A DNA stretch of 64,000 nucleotides from an uncultured Chloroflexales bacterium (GTDB taxonomy: Bacteria > Chloroflexota > Chloroflexia > Chloroflexales > Chloroflexaceae), in NCBI GenBank assembly GCA_937902315.1, contig CALGUG010000059.1:434001-498000 (forward strand), written 5' to 3'. The notes below the pieces were generated by a model, which searched no databases, was not told the origin of the DNA, and saw only the letters and a list, made by a program, of their open reading frames with translations. Position 1 is the first letter of the stretch; each line of letters starts with the position of its first letter. Shown here piece by piece: positions 1 through 10,315 of this stretch. The translations under genes were made by a program, and so were the position numbers.

Positions 1-1442
<1,442 letters not shown>

Positions 1443-1453
1443 TCGGATCGGCC

Positions 1454-1489
1454 CATTGTATGGTTAGCAACGGCGCTAGCCATACAATG
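1454..1489 (+). terminator. Hairpin after prkA
   Basis: A 15-bp stem (1454-1468 with 1475-1489, one G-T pair) encloses a 6-nt loop and starts 12 nt after the prkA stop. There is no immediate T-run; a T-rich stretch (CGCTTTTTATT) follows about 25 nt on. It is either a terminator or a 3'-end stabiliser separating prkA from the next gene. Confidence 0.6.
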
Positions 1490-1540
1490 TGGCACGAGTT
1501 TTGCTTGATCTGTCGCTTTTTATTAGATATACGCAAAACT

Positions 1541-1549
1541 TGGTATAGT
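1541..1549 (+). promoter_or_regulatory. Possible extended -10 promoter for the GSP17M-like gene
   Basis: TGGTATAGT matches an extended -10 (TGnTATAAT) and lies after the prkA hairpin, 52 nt before the next start codon. No convincing -35 box is seen, which fits an extended -10 but is weak evidence by itself. Confidence 0.35.
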
Positions 1550-1601
1550 TCTTGCCCCTCTCAGAGCAACGGTACCAACGAAAGCGAAGGAGGGTTCCTG
1601 T

Positions 1602-2138
1602 ATGTCTAGTGGAACGACCGATAACTATATCACCGTTGGAGTCTTTGCAGACGAAGTCCATGCACGTCAAGCGGTGCGTAATCTCGAAGCTAAGGGCTTT
1701 GAAAGCTCGCAACTTCATGTTATAGCCGATACCGAAAATCAAAAGAACGAACCAGGCGACGTCAGCGATAACGCGATCACCCGATCGAATTACGGTCTGG
1801 TGGCTGGTGGCCTAATAGGCTTGGTGGCGGGCATTTTGCTCGGCACGGTGCTCAGTTCAGGCCTTGTGAACTTACCACCCTTTTTGCACGACTTAGGCAC
1901 ATTCGGTGTCTTCATTTTGGTAGCCCTTGTCTGTATCGCCCTAGGAATTTTGCTTGGTTCAATGAGTGGTCTCGGTATGACGCGAGAAGGTACGGTCGGT
2001 TTAATAAAACAGGTTGAAGCAGGACGCTGGCTCCTCTCTATAGAGAACGCCGATATCGAGCAAGCACGTACTGCGCTCAAACAAGCCGGCGCGCTTGAAT
2101 TGCGCGTCCAGAGCGACAAACCTGAGCCTATCCAATAA
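1602..2138 (+). CDS. GSP17M-like general-stress membrane protein
   Basis: 178 residues. The start is well supported by AAGGAGGG at 1587-1594, 7 nt before ATG. Residues 1-50 (YITVGVFADEVHARQAVRNL, then KGFESSQLHVIAD) have the beta-alpha-beta look of the YflT/general stress protein 17M fold. Two glycine-rich membrane helices follow (about residues 63-87 and 95-125, with GGLIGLVAGILLGT and ALGILLGSMSGLG), then a second alpha/beta segment (WLLSIENADIEQARTALKQAG). Proteins of this type are stress-induced and of unknown biochemistry. Its position between prkA and the DUF444 gene, on the same strand, suggests it belongs to the same stress module, possibly as a membrane-anchored sensor or scaffold; that role is inference. 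Confidence 0.75.
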   Translation: MSSGTTDNYITVGVFADEVHARQAVRNLEAKGFESSQLHVIADTENQKNEPGDVSDNAITRSNYGLVAGGLIGLVAGILLGTVLSSGLVNLPPFLHDLGTFGVFILVALVCIALGILLGSMSGLGMTREGTVGLIKQVEAGRWLLSIENADIEQARTALKQAGALELRVQSDKPEPIQ

Positions 2139-2203
2139 ATATCCATACCACAGCCCGCGCTAAGCTGCTGGAGGTATGTATAGATAGTGCGGAGCAAAGA
2201 CGT

Positions 2204-3319
2204 ATGGCGATACAACGTGTTGAGCGTGATCTGAGCCGTTTTCGTCAGATTGTACGCGGAAAGATCAAAAAAGACCTGCGCAAATATATGTCGCACGGCG
2301 AAATGATCGGTCGCCAAGGGAAACACTATGTAAGCATCCCCCTGCCTCAGATCGACATTCCCCAGTTTCGATATGGCGCAAAACAGGGCGGCGGCGTGGG
2401 TCAAGGCGATGGAGAGGTCGGCGACCCGATCGGGCAAGGCGATGGCCAGCCCGGTCAGGGTTCGGGTGAAGCTGGGAGCGAACCCGGTCAGCACGCCCTC
2501 GAAGTCGATATTACGCTTGAAGAGCTTGCTGCGATTCTGGGCGAAGAACTTCAACTTCCCAATATTGAACCCCGCGGCAAAAAGAACATCATCACCCAGA
2601 AAGACAAATATAGCGGTATTCGGCGGGTTGGCCCCGATTCGCTGCGCCACTTTAAGCGCACCTATCGCGAGGCCTTGCGCCGTCAGATCTCGATGGGTGA
2701 ATACGACGCCGATAATCCCACGATTGTACCCATTCGCGATGACATGCGCTATCGCTCGTGGAAAGAAGTGCTCGCGCCCGAGAGCAATGCCGTCATCATC
2801 TATATGATGGATGTCTCTGGTTCGATGGGCAGCGAACAGAAAGAGCTCGTACGCATGACGGCCTTCTGGATCGAGACATGGCTGCGCTCACAATATAAAT
2901 CGATCGATATTCGCTATATCGTTCACGATGCGGCCGCCAAAGAGGTCGATCAAGAAACCTTCTACCATATCCGCGAGGGCGGTGGCACCAAGATCTCTTC
3001 GGCCTACAAGCTGTGTTGTAAGGTGATCGAAGAGCGCTATCCAGCCAGCGAATGGAATATCTATCCCTTCCATTTCTCCGACGGCGACAATTGGGGCGGT
3101 GGCGACACACGCGAGTGTGTTGATATCTTGCGGAACAACTTGTTGCCCAACGTGAATATGTTCTGTTATGGCCAAGTACGTTCGCTCTATGGGTCGGGGC
3201 GCTTCGCCCACGATCTCGAAGAGTTCTTAGGGGGCGATGATCGCGTCATTATCAGCGAGATCGCTGAGCGCGACGATATCTACGATACGATCAAAGATTT
3301 CCTCGGCAAAGGCAAATAA
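2204..3319 (+). CDS. yeaH: DUF444 family protein (YeaH/YhbH)
   Basis: 371 residues; GGAG at 2191-2194 precedes the ATG by 9 nt. The N-terminal part contains a Gly/Gln-rich low-complexity stretch (about residues 62-98, GVGQGDGEVGD and similar), usual for the family. The C-terminal half is a von Willebrand A-like domain with an intact MIDAS start, MDVSGSMGS (about residue 200), and later HFSDGDNWGGGD. Known relatives are B. subtilis YhbH and E. coli YeaH, always linked to PrkA and SpoVR; the molecular role is unresolved. Length agrees with the family. It sits 65 nt after the GSP17M-like gene and 61 nt before spoVR, consistent with one transcription unit. Confidence 0.93.
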   Translation: MAIQRVERDLSRFRQIVRGKIKKDLRKYMSHGEMIGRQGKHYVSIPLPQIDIPQFRYGAKQGGGVGQGDGEVGDPIGQGDGQPGQGSGEAGSEPGQHALEVDITLEELAAILGEELQLPNIEPRGKKNIITQKDKYSGIRRVGPDSLRHFKRTYREALRRQISMGEYDADNPTIVPIRDDMRYRSWKEVLAPESNAVIIYMMDVSGSMGSEQKELVRMTAFWIETWLRSQYKSIDIRYIVHDAAAKEVDQETFYHIREGGGTKISSAYKLCCKVIEERYPASEWNIYPFHFSDGDNWGGGDTRECVDILRNNLLPNVNMFCYGQVRSLYGSGRFAHDLEEFLGGDDRVIISEIAERDDIYDTIKDFLGKGK

Positions 3320-3380
3320 ACGCCTCTCGTAAGAGTGATCGTGCCACTGAAACCAAAGGCCATCTAGCGGAGATTCACCT

Positions 3381-4877
3381 ATGAAAGATACGCGCCTTCC
3401 CCCGATTCTTCAAGCGGCTTGGGAAGAGATCGAAGGCTATGCTCGTGACTATGGCCTCGATTTCTATCCCATCATCTACGAAGTGTTGGATTACCGAACA
3501 CTCTACGAGACTGCAGCCTTGCAGGGTTTTCCAACACGCTACCCACACTGGCGCTTTGGTATGGAGTACGATCAACTGATCAAAGGCCATACCTATGGTT
3601 TGAGCACCATTTACGAGATGGTGATCAATAACAACCCGTCGTATGCCTATCTGCTTGAGGGCAACGAGATCGTGACCCAAAAGATGGTGATGGCGCATGT
3701 GACGGGCCATGTCGACTTTTTTAAAAACAATATGTGGTTCGCGCATACCAATCGCAAAATGTTAGACGAAATGGCGAACCACGCCGCCCGCATTCAACGT
3801 CTGATCGACCGTTATGGTCAAGATAAGATCGAAGACTTCATCGATGTCTGTCTCTCGCTTGAGAACCTGATCGACTATCACGCGCCCTACATTAAGCGCC
3901 CCGATGCTGTCACACCGGCGCCGATTATCGACGAGATGCAAGAGCCAGAGATCGAAGGTCTGCGGGTCGAGCGCGGCTATATGCGCGAATACATCAATCC
4001 GCCGGAGTTCCTTGAGCAGCAGCGCAAAAAACTAGAAGAGGAACAGGCCAAACAGCGCCGTTTCCCCGAACATCCCCAAAAGGATGTACTGCTCTTTCTC
4101 TTGAACTATGCGCCGCTTGAACGCTGGCAATACACGATCTTAGAGATTATCCGCGATGAGATGTATTACTTCGCTCCGCAGGGTATGACCAAGATCTTGA
4201 ACGAAGGCTGGGCTTCCTATTGGCACTCGACGATCATGACCCAAAAGGCGCTCAAAGACTCGGAGGTGGTGAGCTTCGCCGAGCTGCATTCGGGCATCGT
4301 TGCGACGGGCGGCGGGCGCTTGAACCCCTACAAACTTGGGCTTGAGCTACTGCGCGACGTCGAAGACCGTTGGAACAAAGGTAAGTTCGGCAAAGAGTAC
4401 GATGAGTGTGAAGATATGGCGGCCAAACGCAATTGGGACAAGCAGTTGGGTCTGGGGCGTCAAAAGCTATTTGAGATCCGTCGCCTGTATAACGACGTGA
4501 CCTTTATCGATGAGTTTCTCACTCCAGAGTTTGTGATTGAGAATAAGCTCTTCACATTTCGCTATAACCGAGATAGCGATATGTACGAGATCGCTTCTCG
4601 TGAGTTTAAAGAGATCAAAGAGAAGCTGCTATTTCGGTTAACAAACTTCGGACAACCGTTTATTTATGTAGAAGATGGCAATTACAACAATCGGGGCGAG
4701 TTGTATTTACGCCATCGTTATGAAGGCGTCGAGCTCAAGATGGACTATGCGCGCGAAACGATGCGCAACCTTCATAAGATTTGGACTCGTCCGATCTATT
4801 TAGAAACAGTGGTAGACGAGAAGCGACGGCTGCTTTCCTTCGACGGAAAAGATTTTGGCGAACGCAAGATGGATTGA
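3381..4877 (+). CDS. spoVR: SpoVR family protein
   Basis: 498 residues; GGAG at 3369-3372, 8 nt before ATG. The protein shows SpoVR/YcgB family signatures: PHWRFGMEYDQL, AHVTGHVDFFKNN, GWASYWHS and the conserved LNEGWASY region around residue 270. The C-terminal part ends with a LSFDGKDFGERK-type segment. In Bacillus SpoVR is needed for spore cortex formation; in non-sporulating bacteria (YcgB) the function is unknown. No other sporulation genes are seen in the window, so I read this module as a stress or dormancy system rather than evidence for endospores. It is the third member of the prkA-yeaH-spoVR triad. Confidence 0.94.
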   Translation: MKDTRLPPILQAAWEEIEGYARDYGLDFYPIIYEVLDYRTLYETAALQGFPTRYPHWRFGMEYDQLIKGHTYGLSTIYEMVINNNPSYAYLLEGNEIVTQKMVMAHVTGHVDFFKNNMWFAHTNRKMLDEMANHAARIQRLIDRYGQDKIEDFIDVCLSLENLIDYHAPYIKRPDAVTPAPIIDEMQEPEIEGLRVERGYMREYINPPEFLEQQRKKLEEEQAKQRRFPEHPQKDVLLFLLNYAPLERWQYTILEIIRDEMYYFAPQGMTKILNEGWASYWHSTIMTQKALKDSEVVSFAELHSGIVATGGGRLNPYKLGLELLRDVEDRWNKGKFGKEYDECEDMAAKRNWDKQLGLGRQKLFEIRRLYNDVTFIDEFLTPEFVIENKLFTFRYNRDSDMYEIASREFKEIKEKLLFRLTNFGQPFIYVEDGNYNNRGELYLRHRYEGVELKMDYARETMRNLHKIWTRPIYLETVVDEKRRLLSFDGKDFGERKMD

Positions 4878-4932
4878 TGCTGCTTGGTGCTGTGCTATAC
4901 GGTAGTGAGTGGCTGGAGAAAAGGAACGAGCT

Positions 4933-5427
4933 ATGGGTATGGGAAAAGATCTGATCGAACACATGCGAGCACTTGTAGCTGAAGGAACCGATACCCAAGA
5001 TATCGAGATTATGATTGGCCCTCTGCGCGTGAATATGGGCGACCTCGACCGCTATAGCGCGACTCTCGAAGGGCTGGCGCTCGATGTAGCTGTGCCGAGC
5101 GATGTAGACAAACACGCCTATCTGAGCCGACGTGCTGCAGCCTTGGTACAGGGCTTGAGCTTTTTGGAAGAGCCGCTCGCGGTTTGGGAGCTTGATGCCG
5201 GGCAAGGCTATGTGCAACTGCGCAGCAATCCGCCCTTGCGCGAAGGCGAGCAGATCAGCTATTGGGAGGTCGCTCTGACCTGCCACGAGCAGCCGACGGT
5301 GCGCCTCGCGCGCTATCAGTGGCGGCCCGATATGCCTGAACGCCAGATTCTACCGTATCCGGCCACGTTTTCGATGATGGGACGCATGGCAGATGCCTTG
5401 TTTGCCGCTCTTCAGGAGGAGCGCTAG
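4933..5427 (+). CDS. Hypothetical protein following spoVR
   Basis: 164 residues from the ATG at 4933, chosen because AAGGA at 4921-4925 is 7 nt upstream; an in-frame GTG at 4909 lacks such a site. The protein is soluble, acidic in its first half (EGTDTQDIEIMIGPLRVNMG) and contains no recognisable catalytic motif. The later part (VWELDAGQGYVQLRSNPPLREGE, a continuous stretch only cited in pieces here) looks like a small beta-rich fold. It begins 56 nt after the spoVR stop and is probably the last gene of the PrkA module. I do not recognise the family. Confidence 0.7.
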   Translation: MGMGKDLIEHMRALVAEGTDTQDIEIMIGPLRVNMGDLDRYSATLEGLALDVAVPSDVDKHAYLSRRAAALVQGLSFLEEPLAVWELDAGQGYVQLRSNPPLREGEQISYWEVALTCHEQPTVRLARYQWRPDMPERQILPYPATFSMMGRMADALFAALQEER

Positions 5428-5570
5428 CCTGCGGACGAATTTTACAAGCCAAGTGCTGAGATGGGCTGGATTGCAGAAGCGATTCGGCCCATCGGCTTGT
5501 TTATGCCGCATACGCTTGCAGAATTTAGCGCTCTGGCGGCTAAGTCTTTAGCTTCCATTCGGCTTCTGGC

Positions 5571-5587
5571 GCGTCCGCCTTCGGCTA
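5571..5587. repeat. GCGTCCGCC core repeat, copy 1
   Basis: Exact GCGTCCGCCTTCGGCTA, preceded 18 nt upstream by the associated CCATTCGG box. One of ten intergenic copies in the window. Confidence 0.85.
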
Positions 5588-5799
5588 TCAGATGCTCGCT
5601 CCTCCCATTCTGCACGTGCTTCGCAGCTTGCGCTGCGACCGCTAGGCGTAGCCTAGCGGCTCCGTTCGCGCTCTCCTGCCGCCGAAACGCCAAGTAGCGC
5701 CCAACCCTCTTCAAGACCTTGCGCGCTCACAACACATTCATCTAAAGACTTGCGCTCTTGCAGCGCAGGAAGCCGAAGATTCGGGGGAGGAGTTGTATG

Positions 5800-5913
5800 A
5801 TACCACATTCGTTTAAAGACTTGCCCACTTGGAGTGTAAGAAAACAAAACCGGGGAAAGAGACAAGTTCCACTCTGCCGCAGGCCAAATAGAACGCAATC
5901 GACACGATTTAGT
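5800..5913. repeat. MITE-like element A (degenerate)
   Basis: Begins ATACCACATTCGTTTAAAG and contains the internal blocks ACCGGGGAAAGAG, GTTCCACTCTGCCG and GGCCAAATAGAA in the same order as the element at 13332-13495. The right end (CGATTTAGT) is eroded. It stops just before the end of the neighbouring minus-strand gene. Confidence 0.7.
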
Positions 5914-5918
5914 CTCGA

Positions 5919-6800
5919 TTACGGTCGATCGAGCCAAGCCTGCCACTCGGCTTCGAGCGTAGCCAGATCTTTGCCATAGACCCCGCGATAGTCGGCGGAA
6001 CCCGGGCTGCTGCTACCAGTGACATAGAGCGCGTCAAAGCGCTCTCGCCCGTAGGTTTCGATCAGAAACTCCACAAAACTTGCCCACTGATAGTAGAGCT
6101 GATTCATCACATTGATGCTCTGGCCGACGTAAGACATCGCCAAGGGCAGCAGGCTGCCGTTTTGCTTGTAGGGACGCACCATCGAGCGGAACGAGTCGTA
6201 GTCGCCCAGCCAGTAGCGTCCGGCGCCCCAAGTCGCCACACCTTCCAGCAAAATCAAGTCGGCGCTGAGATGGCGCGGGCCATAACGGTCATGGCTGAGC
6301 TGATGGATGAATTCGTGGGCGAGGATATTAATAGCCCGTTGGCGCGGCAGTTGGGCGCAGGTGAAGACCTGAACCTCGCGGATATCGGTGTAGGCGATGC
6401 CGTGCAAGCCGCAGCTCGTTTCGTTGGCCAGCACCGTTTTGATGCGCTCTTGAGGGGTGGTGCCGAAGCGTGCGCTCACATAAGCCAGCGCAGTGTCGAG
6501 TTCGCTGGCGACGATGCTTTGGGCTTGGCTGTCGAAGAGACCATCGGCGATCACAAGATCGAGCTGGTTGATTTGGCTGAAGTCGCCAGTGATGGCTTGG
6601 GGTGTTGCGTTAGGCCCTGCTGTGGGCGGGATGCGTTCAAAGCCGCTGAAGCCTGAGAAGATGGCGGTATTGGTCACTACCGACGGGTGGGCGATGCGCG
6701 GGCGCGGCTCTGGGCGCATAAAGGTGACAAGCAGAATGATCAGTGAGATCACTAAGACTGGGGTTAGCCAGCCGGGTAGACGGGGTCCGGGAACGTACAC
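5919..6800 (-). CDS. Membrane-anchored gluzincin-like metallopeptidase (peptidase MA-like)
   Basis: 293 residues. The start is a GTG at 6800 with AGGA 6 nt upstream. One N-terminal membrane helix (residues 11-28, WLTPVLVISLIILLVTF) is followed by an extracytoplasmic domain. The zinc-binding motif HEFIH is at residues 162-166 and the likely third ligand is Glu186 in LLEGVATWGAG, the HExxH...E arrangement of gluzincins and of the peptidase MA-like family. The C-terminal part carries repeated aromatic helices (QLYYQWASFVEFLIETYG) typical of this fold. Substrate unknown. It is followed upstream by a 550-nt gap, so it appears monocistronic. Confidence 0.8.
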   Translation of the reverse strand: MYVPGPRLPGWLTPVLVISLIILLVTFMRPEPRPRIAHPSVVTNTAIFSGFSGFERIPPTAGPNATPQAITGDFSQINQLDLVIADGLFDSQAQSIVASELDTALAYVSARFGTTPQERIKTVLANETSCGLHGIAYTDIREVQVFTCAQLPRQRAINILAHEFIHQLSHDRYGPRHLSADLILLEGVATWGAGRYWLGDYDSFRSMVRPYKQNGSLLPLAMSYVGQSINVMNQLYYQWASFVEFLIETYGRERFDALYVTGSSSPGSADYRGVYGKDLATLEAEWQAWLDRP

Positions 6801-6994
6801 AGCTCGTCCTATGCGCTACTCATACAATTGAAACTCTTCGCTCATTATGGCATATTTTGGATGATTTTGCAGAGAAAAAGCTCGACAGATAGAGACAATG
6901 TTCGTCGCACACGGCCCTGCTCCCACATGTAGGAGGCTGTACATTACCCACAAATCTCCATACGGTCAGCGTTATCTGCCCTCACCCTCCGGCT

Positions 6995-7017
6995 CCTCTC
7001 CCGCACTGCGGGCGAGG
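6995..7017. repeat. C-rich palindrome, copy 1
   Basis: CCTCTCCCGC-ACT-GCGGGCGAGG, a 10-bp stem with one mismatch, preceded by CTGCCCTCACCCTCCGGCT. The same block occurs at 15424-15474. Similar palindromes are common between genes in many bacterial genomes. Confidence 0.75.
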
Positions 7018-7207
7018 GGGTGAATGTTTCCCCGTTTTGTATTCTCAAGGCTAATCCCGCGATGGTGTATGCGAACTATTGGCTTTTGCTGCCGACACGA
7101 CTTTTGGCTAATGCTTAGCATGCAGGGGGCAGGGAGTGAGGGCTCGCTGAGCGCGTAGCGTAGCGCAGCGCTGGCAAACAGCCTGCATGGTTGGAAGGCG
7201 ACTTTCG

Positions 7208-7224
7208 TAGCCGGAGGCGGACGC
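7208..7224. repeat. GCGTCCGCC core repeat, copy 2 (inverted)
   Basis: TAGCCGGAGGCGGACGC followed by GCTAGAAGCCGAATGG, the reverse complement of the extended consensus with its CCATTCGG box. Confidence 0.85.
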
Positions 7225-7299
7225 GCTAGAAGCCGAATGGCAGCTAGCAGCCTAACCGCTAACAAACCGAAGGCATCAAATAGCGTTGGCAGGCAATAA

Positions 7300-7341
7300 A
7301 AAGTGGGCTTCTCTCCTTTCCTAGGAAGAGAAGCCCACTTT
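7300..7341 (-). terminator. Terminator of the lipoprotein gene
   Basis: 15-bp perfect stem (7300-7314 with 7327-7341, AAAGTGGGCTTCTCT) just past the stop of the minus-strand gene; on that strand it continues into TTTTTATT. Confidence 0.85.
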
Positions 7342-7356
7342 ATGGTTTCGAGCTGT

Positions 7357-9369
7357 TTATTCGATGGTGTAGCTATAGATCGCTGGGGAGGTGGTGAAGG
7401 GTGTTGCGCCAGAGATCATCAAAATGGCGTTGCTGCCGCGCTCAAGCGTGATGGTCGCGCGGCCTTCGGCATCAACTTCAATCTCCTCGACACTGGTGTT
7501 GCCGCCCTGCTGTTTGATCAGACGCAGCTCCCAGAGCTGAGGCAAGTTGCCCGAAGTGCGCACAAAGCCTTCGGCGATCCAGCCTTCGGGGTTTGGGTCT
7601 TCGGCGCCGTCTTGGTAGTTGAGCTCTGGAATGCGGATATTGTCGATCAGCATGCCTTGAGCGTTGTAAGCGGCGTCGTGTACCATCCAGAAGCGCAGCA
7701 GAATCTTCTGACCAGCATAGGGCGTGAGATCCATCTGCTCTTCGAGCCAGACGCCATGGGTGCCCTCATCGGTCTCAACGCCGGGCGAGCCGCTAACGCC
7801 GGTGATGCCGTTGCCAAGGTTGTTGCCTTGCGGGTCATCGTCGGTGGTGAGCGTGCCCTTGAGGGGCGTCCAGGTTTCGCCGTTATCGGTTGAGACGGTC
7901 ACATAGGCGTAGTCCCAGTTAAGCTCGATCTCGTACCAGGTCGAGAATTCGAGCGTGGCCGCTTCGAGACCGCTGAGGTCGAATTCGCGGGTGAGGGTTG
8001 AATAGCTATCGTCGCCGCGCTTGCTCCACCACATATGTTGGCCTTCGATCGGCGGCACACCAGTGAGGCTGACAACTTCGTTGCCGTCGAAGGTGAAGGT
8101 GCCGGGACCGCGAAGCTGGAGATAATCGGCTCCATACTGCGCCACAGTCTGATCACTTTGGCTGCGGCGAACGCGAGTCGGCTCGACGGTAGTCGGCAGC
8201 AAGCGGTAGGCGTAGCGCCCATCTCCCACGCTTGGATCGTTGATAGCGTTGGCCACCGCCCAGTCAGCCACGATGTCTGAGAAGCTGTTGATATCGGGGC
8301 GCACCCGTTGGGCGATCGGCACAAAGGCTTCGAGATTGTTGCCCGCATCGGCGGCGATCAGTTCGGCGATACCTGTGTCACCAGCGTAGTGCTCGTAGAA
8401 GTAGCGCATAAAGAGCAGCGAGGTGCCGTAGTGGCGGCCTGTCTGCGAGGCGGTCGAAGACCAAGTGGTGAGCTGAATGTCGGGATCGTCGATGTGCAGG
8501 TAGGCGATGCCGTGATCTTCGTAGCCGTTGAGGTCTTCGGCCAAGCTCGACATGCCTTCGTTAAACCAGCTGGGGCTGCTGGGGGCCACGTTCCATTCGA
8601 TCATATGTTGGAATTCGTGGGCCAGAGTCGAAGCGTAGCCAGCGGTGCCGATCGGGTAGCTATTGACGCCGATCACAAACATTTCGCGCTCGTTGCTGAA
8701 GCGATTGACCTGCTTGACCACACCGTCGGCCGACGAGAAGTAGCCGCCAGCGCCGCGCACTGCCGTGTTCAGAATGGTTAGACGCGGGTCGCCATCGACG
8801 CCGGGCGATAGCTCGGGGCCGAAGATTTCGCGGTTGCGCGGGTAGATCTTCTCTTCGAATTCGCGCGCCGAGCGCTCGATATCAGCCTGATCGGTTTCTG
8901 CGTCGATCTCCATATCAACGTACATCAAGACGTGATCGCTGATGTAGCGTAGGCGCGCTTGAATGGTGTAGTTGGTATTGTCGGCGGCGTCCGAGACCCA
9001 AAATTCTTCGATATCGCCAACCTTAACATCGAGCGGTGTTGTGCGGGCGACCTTGGGAATATCGCTTAGGCCGTTAAAGGCTTCGTAGAGTTCGACTTGG
9101 TCGCGTCCGATCAAGCGCGAGGCCGCTAGAGCATCGAGATCATCGACGACGCGATCGCTTGGCTTGGCAGGCGTTTCGGGTGGATTATCCTTGGGATAGG
9201 AGCCGGTTTGGCCGCCTGATCCTGAAGCTGGTGTACGTTCTTGGACTTGAACGTTGGGCGTCGGCCTTTGGATTGGGCCTTGACTGATGAAGGGGAGAGA
9301 ACATGCCGAGAGCAGAAAGGCGAACAGTATGGGGAGCGATAGTTTGTACATGTGTTTAATGCCGTTCAT
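7357..9369 (-). CDS. Exported lipoprotein metalloprotease, M6/immune inhibitor A-like
   Basis: 670 residues. A lipoprotein signal peptide ends in LLSAC with Cys23 as the lipidation site, followed by a Pro/Thr/Gly-rich linker. HEFQH at residues 251-255 lies in a metalloprotease-like domain, and a conserved NEGMSSLAED motif 20 residues later supplies a probable third ligand Glu. The C-terminal third has a FSTWYEIELNWDYAYVTVS ... LIDNIRI stretch, the beta-sandwich seen in immune inhibitor A/M6 proteases and related adhesins. It is likely an outer-surface protease or peptide scavenger. It lies downstream of an ECF sigma gene in the same orientation, separated by a hairpin, so sigma control is possible but not shown. 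An internal ATG (residue 7) is an alternative start. Confidence 0.85.
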   Translation of the reverse strand: MNGIKHMYKLSLPILFAFLLSACSLPFISQGPIQRPTPNVQVQERTPASGSGGQTGSYPKDNPPETPAKPSDRVVDDLDALAASRLIGRDQVELYEAFNGLSDIPKVARTTPLDVKVGDIEEFWVSDAADNTNYTIQARLRYISDHVLMYVDMEIDAETDQADIERSAREFEEKIYPRNREIFGPELSPGVDGDPRLTILNTAVRGAGGYFSSADGVVKQVNRFSNEREMFVIGVNSYPIGTAGYASTLAHEFQHMIEWNVAPSSPSWFNEGMSSLAEDLNGYEDHGIAYLHIDDPDIQLTTWSSTASQTGRHYGTSLLFMRYFYEHYAGDTGIAELIAADAGNNLEAFVPIAQRVRPDINSFSDIVADWAVANAINDPSVGDGRYAYRLLPTTVEPTRVRRSQSDQTVAQYGADYLQLRGPGTFTFDGNEVVSLTGVPPIEGQHMWWSKRGDDSYSTLTREFDLSGLEAATLEFSTWYEIELNWDYAYVTVSTDNGETWTPLKGTLTTDDDPQGNNLGNGITGVSGSPGVETDEGTHGVWLEEQMDLTPYAGQKILLRFWMVHDAAYNAQGMLIDNIRIPELNYQDGAEDPNPEGWIAEGFVRTSGNLPQLWELRLIKQQGGNTSVEEIEVDAEGRATITLERGSNAILMISGATPFTTSPAIYSYTIE

Positions 9370-9417
9370 CGGAAGTCCAACAATTTGGCAGCGTTAACAC
9401 ATTGTACCGTAAGGTTA

Positions 9418-9444
9418 AGGCAAAAGGCAATGCGCCTTTTGCCT
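9418..9444 (-). terminator. Hairpin between sigma gene and lipoprotein gene
   Basis: 11-bp perfect stem (9418-9428 with 9434-9444, AGGCAAAAGGC) with a 5-nt loop, 17 nt after the sigma factor stop. The T-run on the minus strand is poor (TTAACCTTA), so it may only partly terminate. Confidence 0.6.
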
Positions 9445-9460
9445 GAGTCAGGGAGTCGCT

Positions 9461-9973
9461 TTAGTCGCGATAGACTTGGCGGAATCGTTCGCGAGCGCGG
9501 AAGAGGCGCGTTTTGACAGCGCTATTGCTGCAGCCGAGGGCTTCGGCGATCTCTTGGGTCGTATGTCCATTGCAAGAGTGCATTACGAGAGGAACACGAT
9601 ACATAGAGGGAAGTTGCGAGAGTGCGTTATGGACCGGCTCTGCTTCATCTAGATCGTTTTCGACGGCAAATCTATCGTTGCGAGAGAAGTCGTCGTCGTA
9701 GAGGGAGCTGAATTGAATGCGACGGCGACGGCGGAGGTAGTCGTAAGCGGTGTTGGTCGCTATGCGATAGAGCCAGGCGCTAGGGTTTCCGTCGGGGTTG
9801 CGCTGCTGCCAAAAACGCATCGCTTTCAGGAAGGTTTCCTGACAGAGATCTTCGGCAACCTCGCGATCGTTCACCAATCGATAAAGATGATTGAGAATCG
9901 CGTGTTGATGCTCTTGGTAGAGGCTCTCAACATTTATCTCTGATCTCTCAGAAGGCAATGTAACTGGGGCCAT
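9461..9973 (-). CDS. ECF-type RNA polymerase sigma factor
   Basis: 170 residues. Region 2 is visible at about residues 18-85 (EDLCQETFLKAMRFWQQR, then PSAWLYRIATNTAYDYLRRR) and region 4 at about 113-165 (TTQEIAEALGCSNSAVKTRL, a helix-turn-helix). The acidic linker between them is usual for group IV sigma factors. The start ATG at 9973 has only a weak purine stretch upstream (GAGAAGAG). No anti-sigma gene is adjacent, which is unusual because most ECF factors are encoded with their regulator. The nearest co-oriented gene downstream is the lipoprotein protease. Confidence 0.93.
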   Translation of the reverse strand: MAPVTLPSERSEINVESLYQEHQHAILNHLYRLVNDREVAEDLCQETFLKAMRFWQQRNPDGNPSAWLYRIATNTAYDYLRRRRRIQFSSLYDDDFSRNDRFAVENDLDEAEPVHNALSQLPSMYRVPLVMHSCNGHTTQEIAEALGCSNSAVKTRLFRARERFRQVYRD

Positions 9974-10315
9974 GGCACTCTTCTCTTCAATCTATAATGC
10001 TACTTTGTGAAAAATGTTCAAAATTCTAGTCCAGTATAGTGTTGCTAGGAAAAAACGTCATCGTCCAGCGGTACAAAGTGTAGCTGGCAACTCAACTAGC
10101 CTGGGTCGGTTGTTCTGCCTAGAACTTCTACGACTTTAGATGGAGGTACTACTAGACCCAATAGCGTATAGGGGGGAATTGGGGAAGTAGGCAGTAGGCC
10201 CGATCTTGCTTGCGATGCTTTGTCACGCGGGAGGCAAAGCTATGGTACACTTCCATCTGCGAACTAACCGTATTACCAGGTTTCCTGGTTTAGCACCAAA
10301 ACTAGTAATATAGAT
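9974..10315. other. Divergent intergenic region between sigma gene and purL
   Basis: 342 nt that must contain promoters for both directions. The only clear structure is a small inverted repeat ACCAGG-TTT-CCTGGT at 10275-10289, 26 nt before the purL start. No strong ribosome binding site precedes purL. I see no gene. Confidence 0.55.

Larger units (their letters stand above)
5428..5918. other. Repeat-rich intergenic region
   Basis: 491 nt between two convergent genes. It holds one copy of the GCGTCCGCC core repeat, a fragment (about 5732-5760) resembling the left end of the MITE-like element, and a fuller degenerate copy at 5800-5913. No coding frame here looks real. Confidence 0.7.
6801..7356. 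other. Intergenic region with two repeat families and a terminator
   Basis: 556 nt separating two minus-strand genes. Contains a C-rich palindrome (6995-7017), a GCGTCCGCC core repeat (7208-7224, inverted) and the terminator of the downstream lipoprotein gene (7300-7341). Short frames here lack ribosome binding sites. Confidence 0.7.

Noticed and set aside
3381..4877. SpoVR as evidence for endospore formation
   Set aside because: The PrkA-YeaH-SpoVR module is common in non-sporulating bacteria and no other sporulation gene is present.
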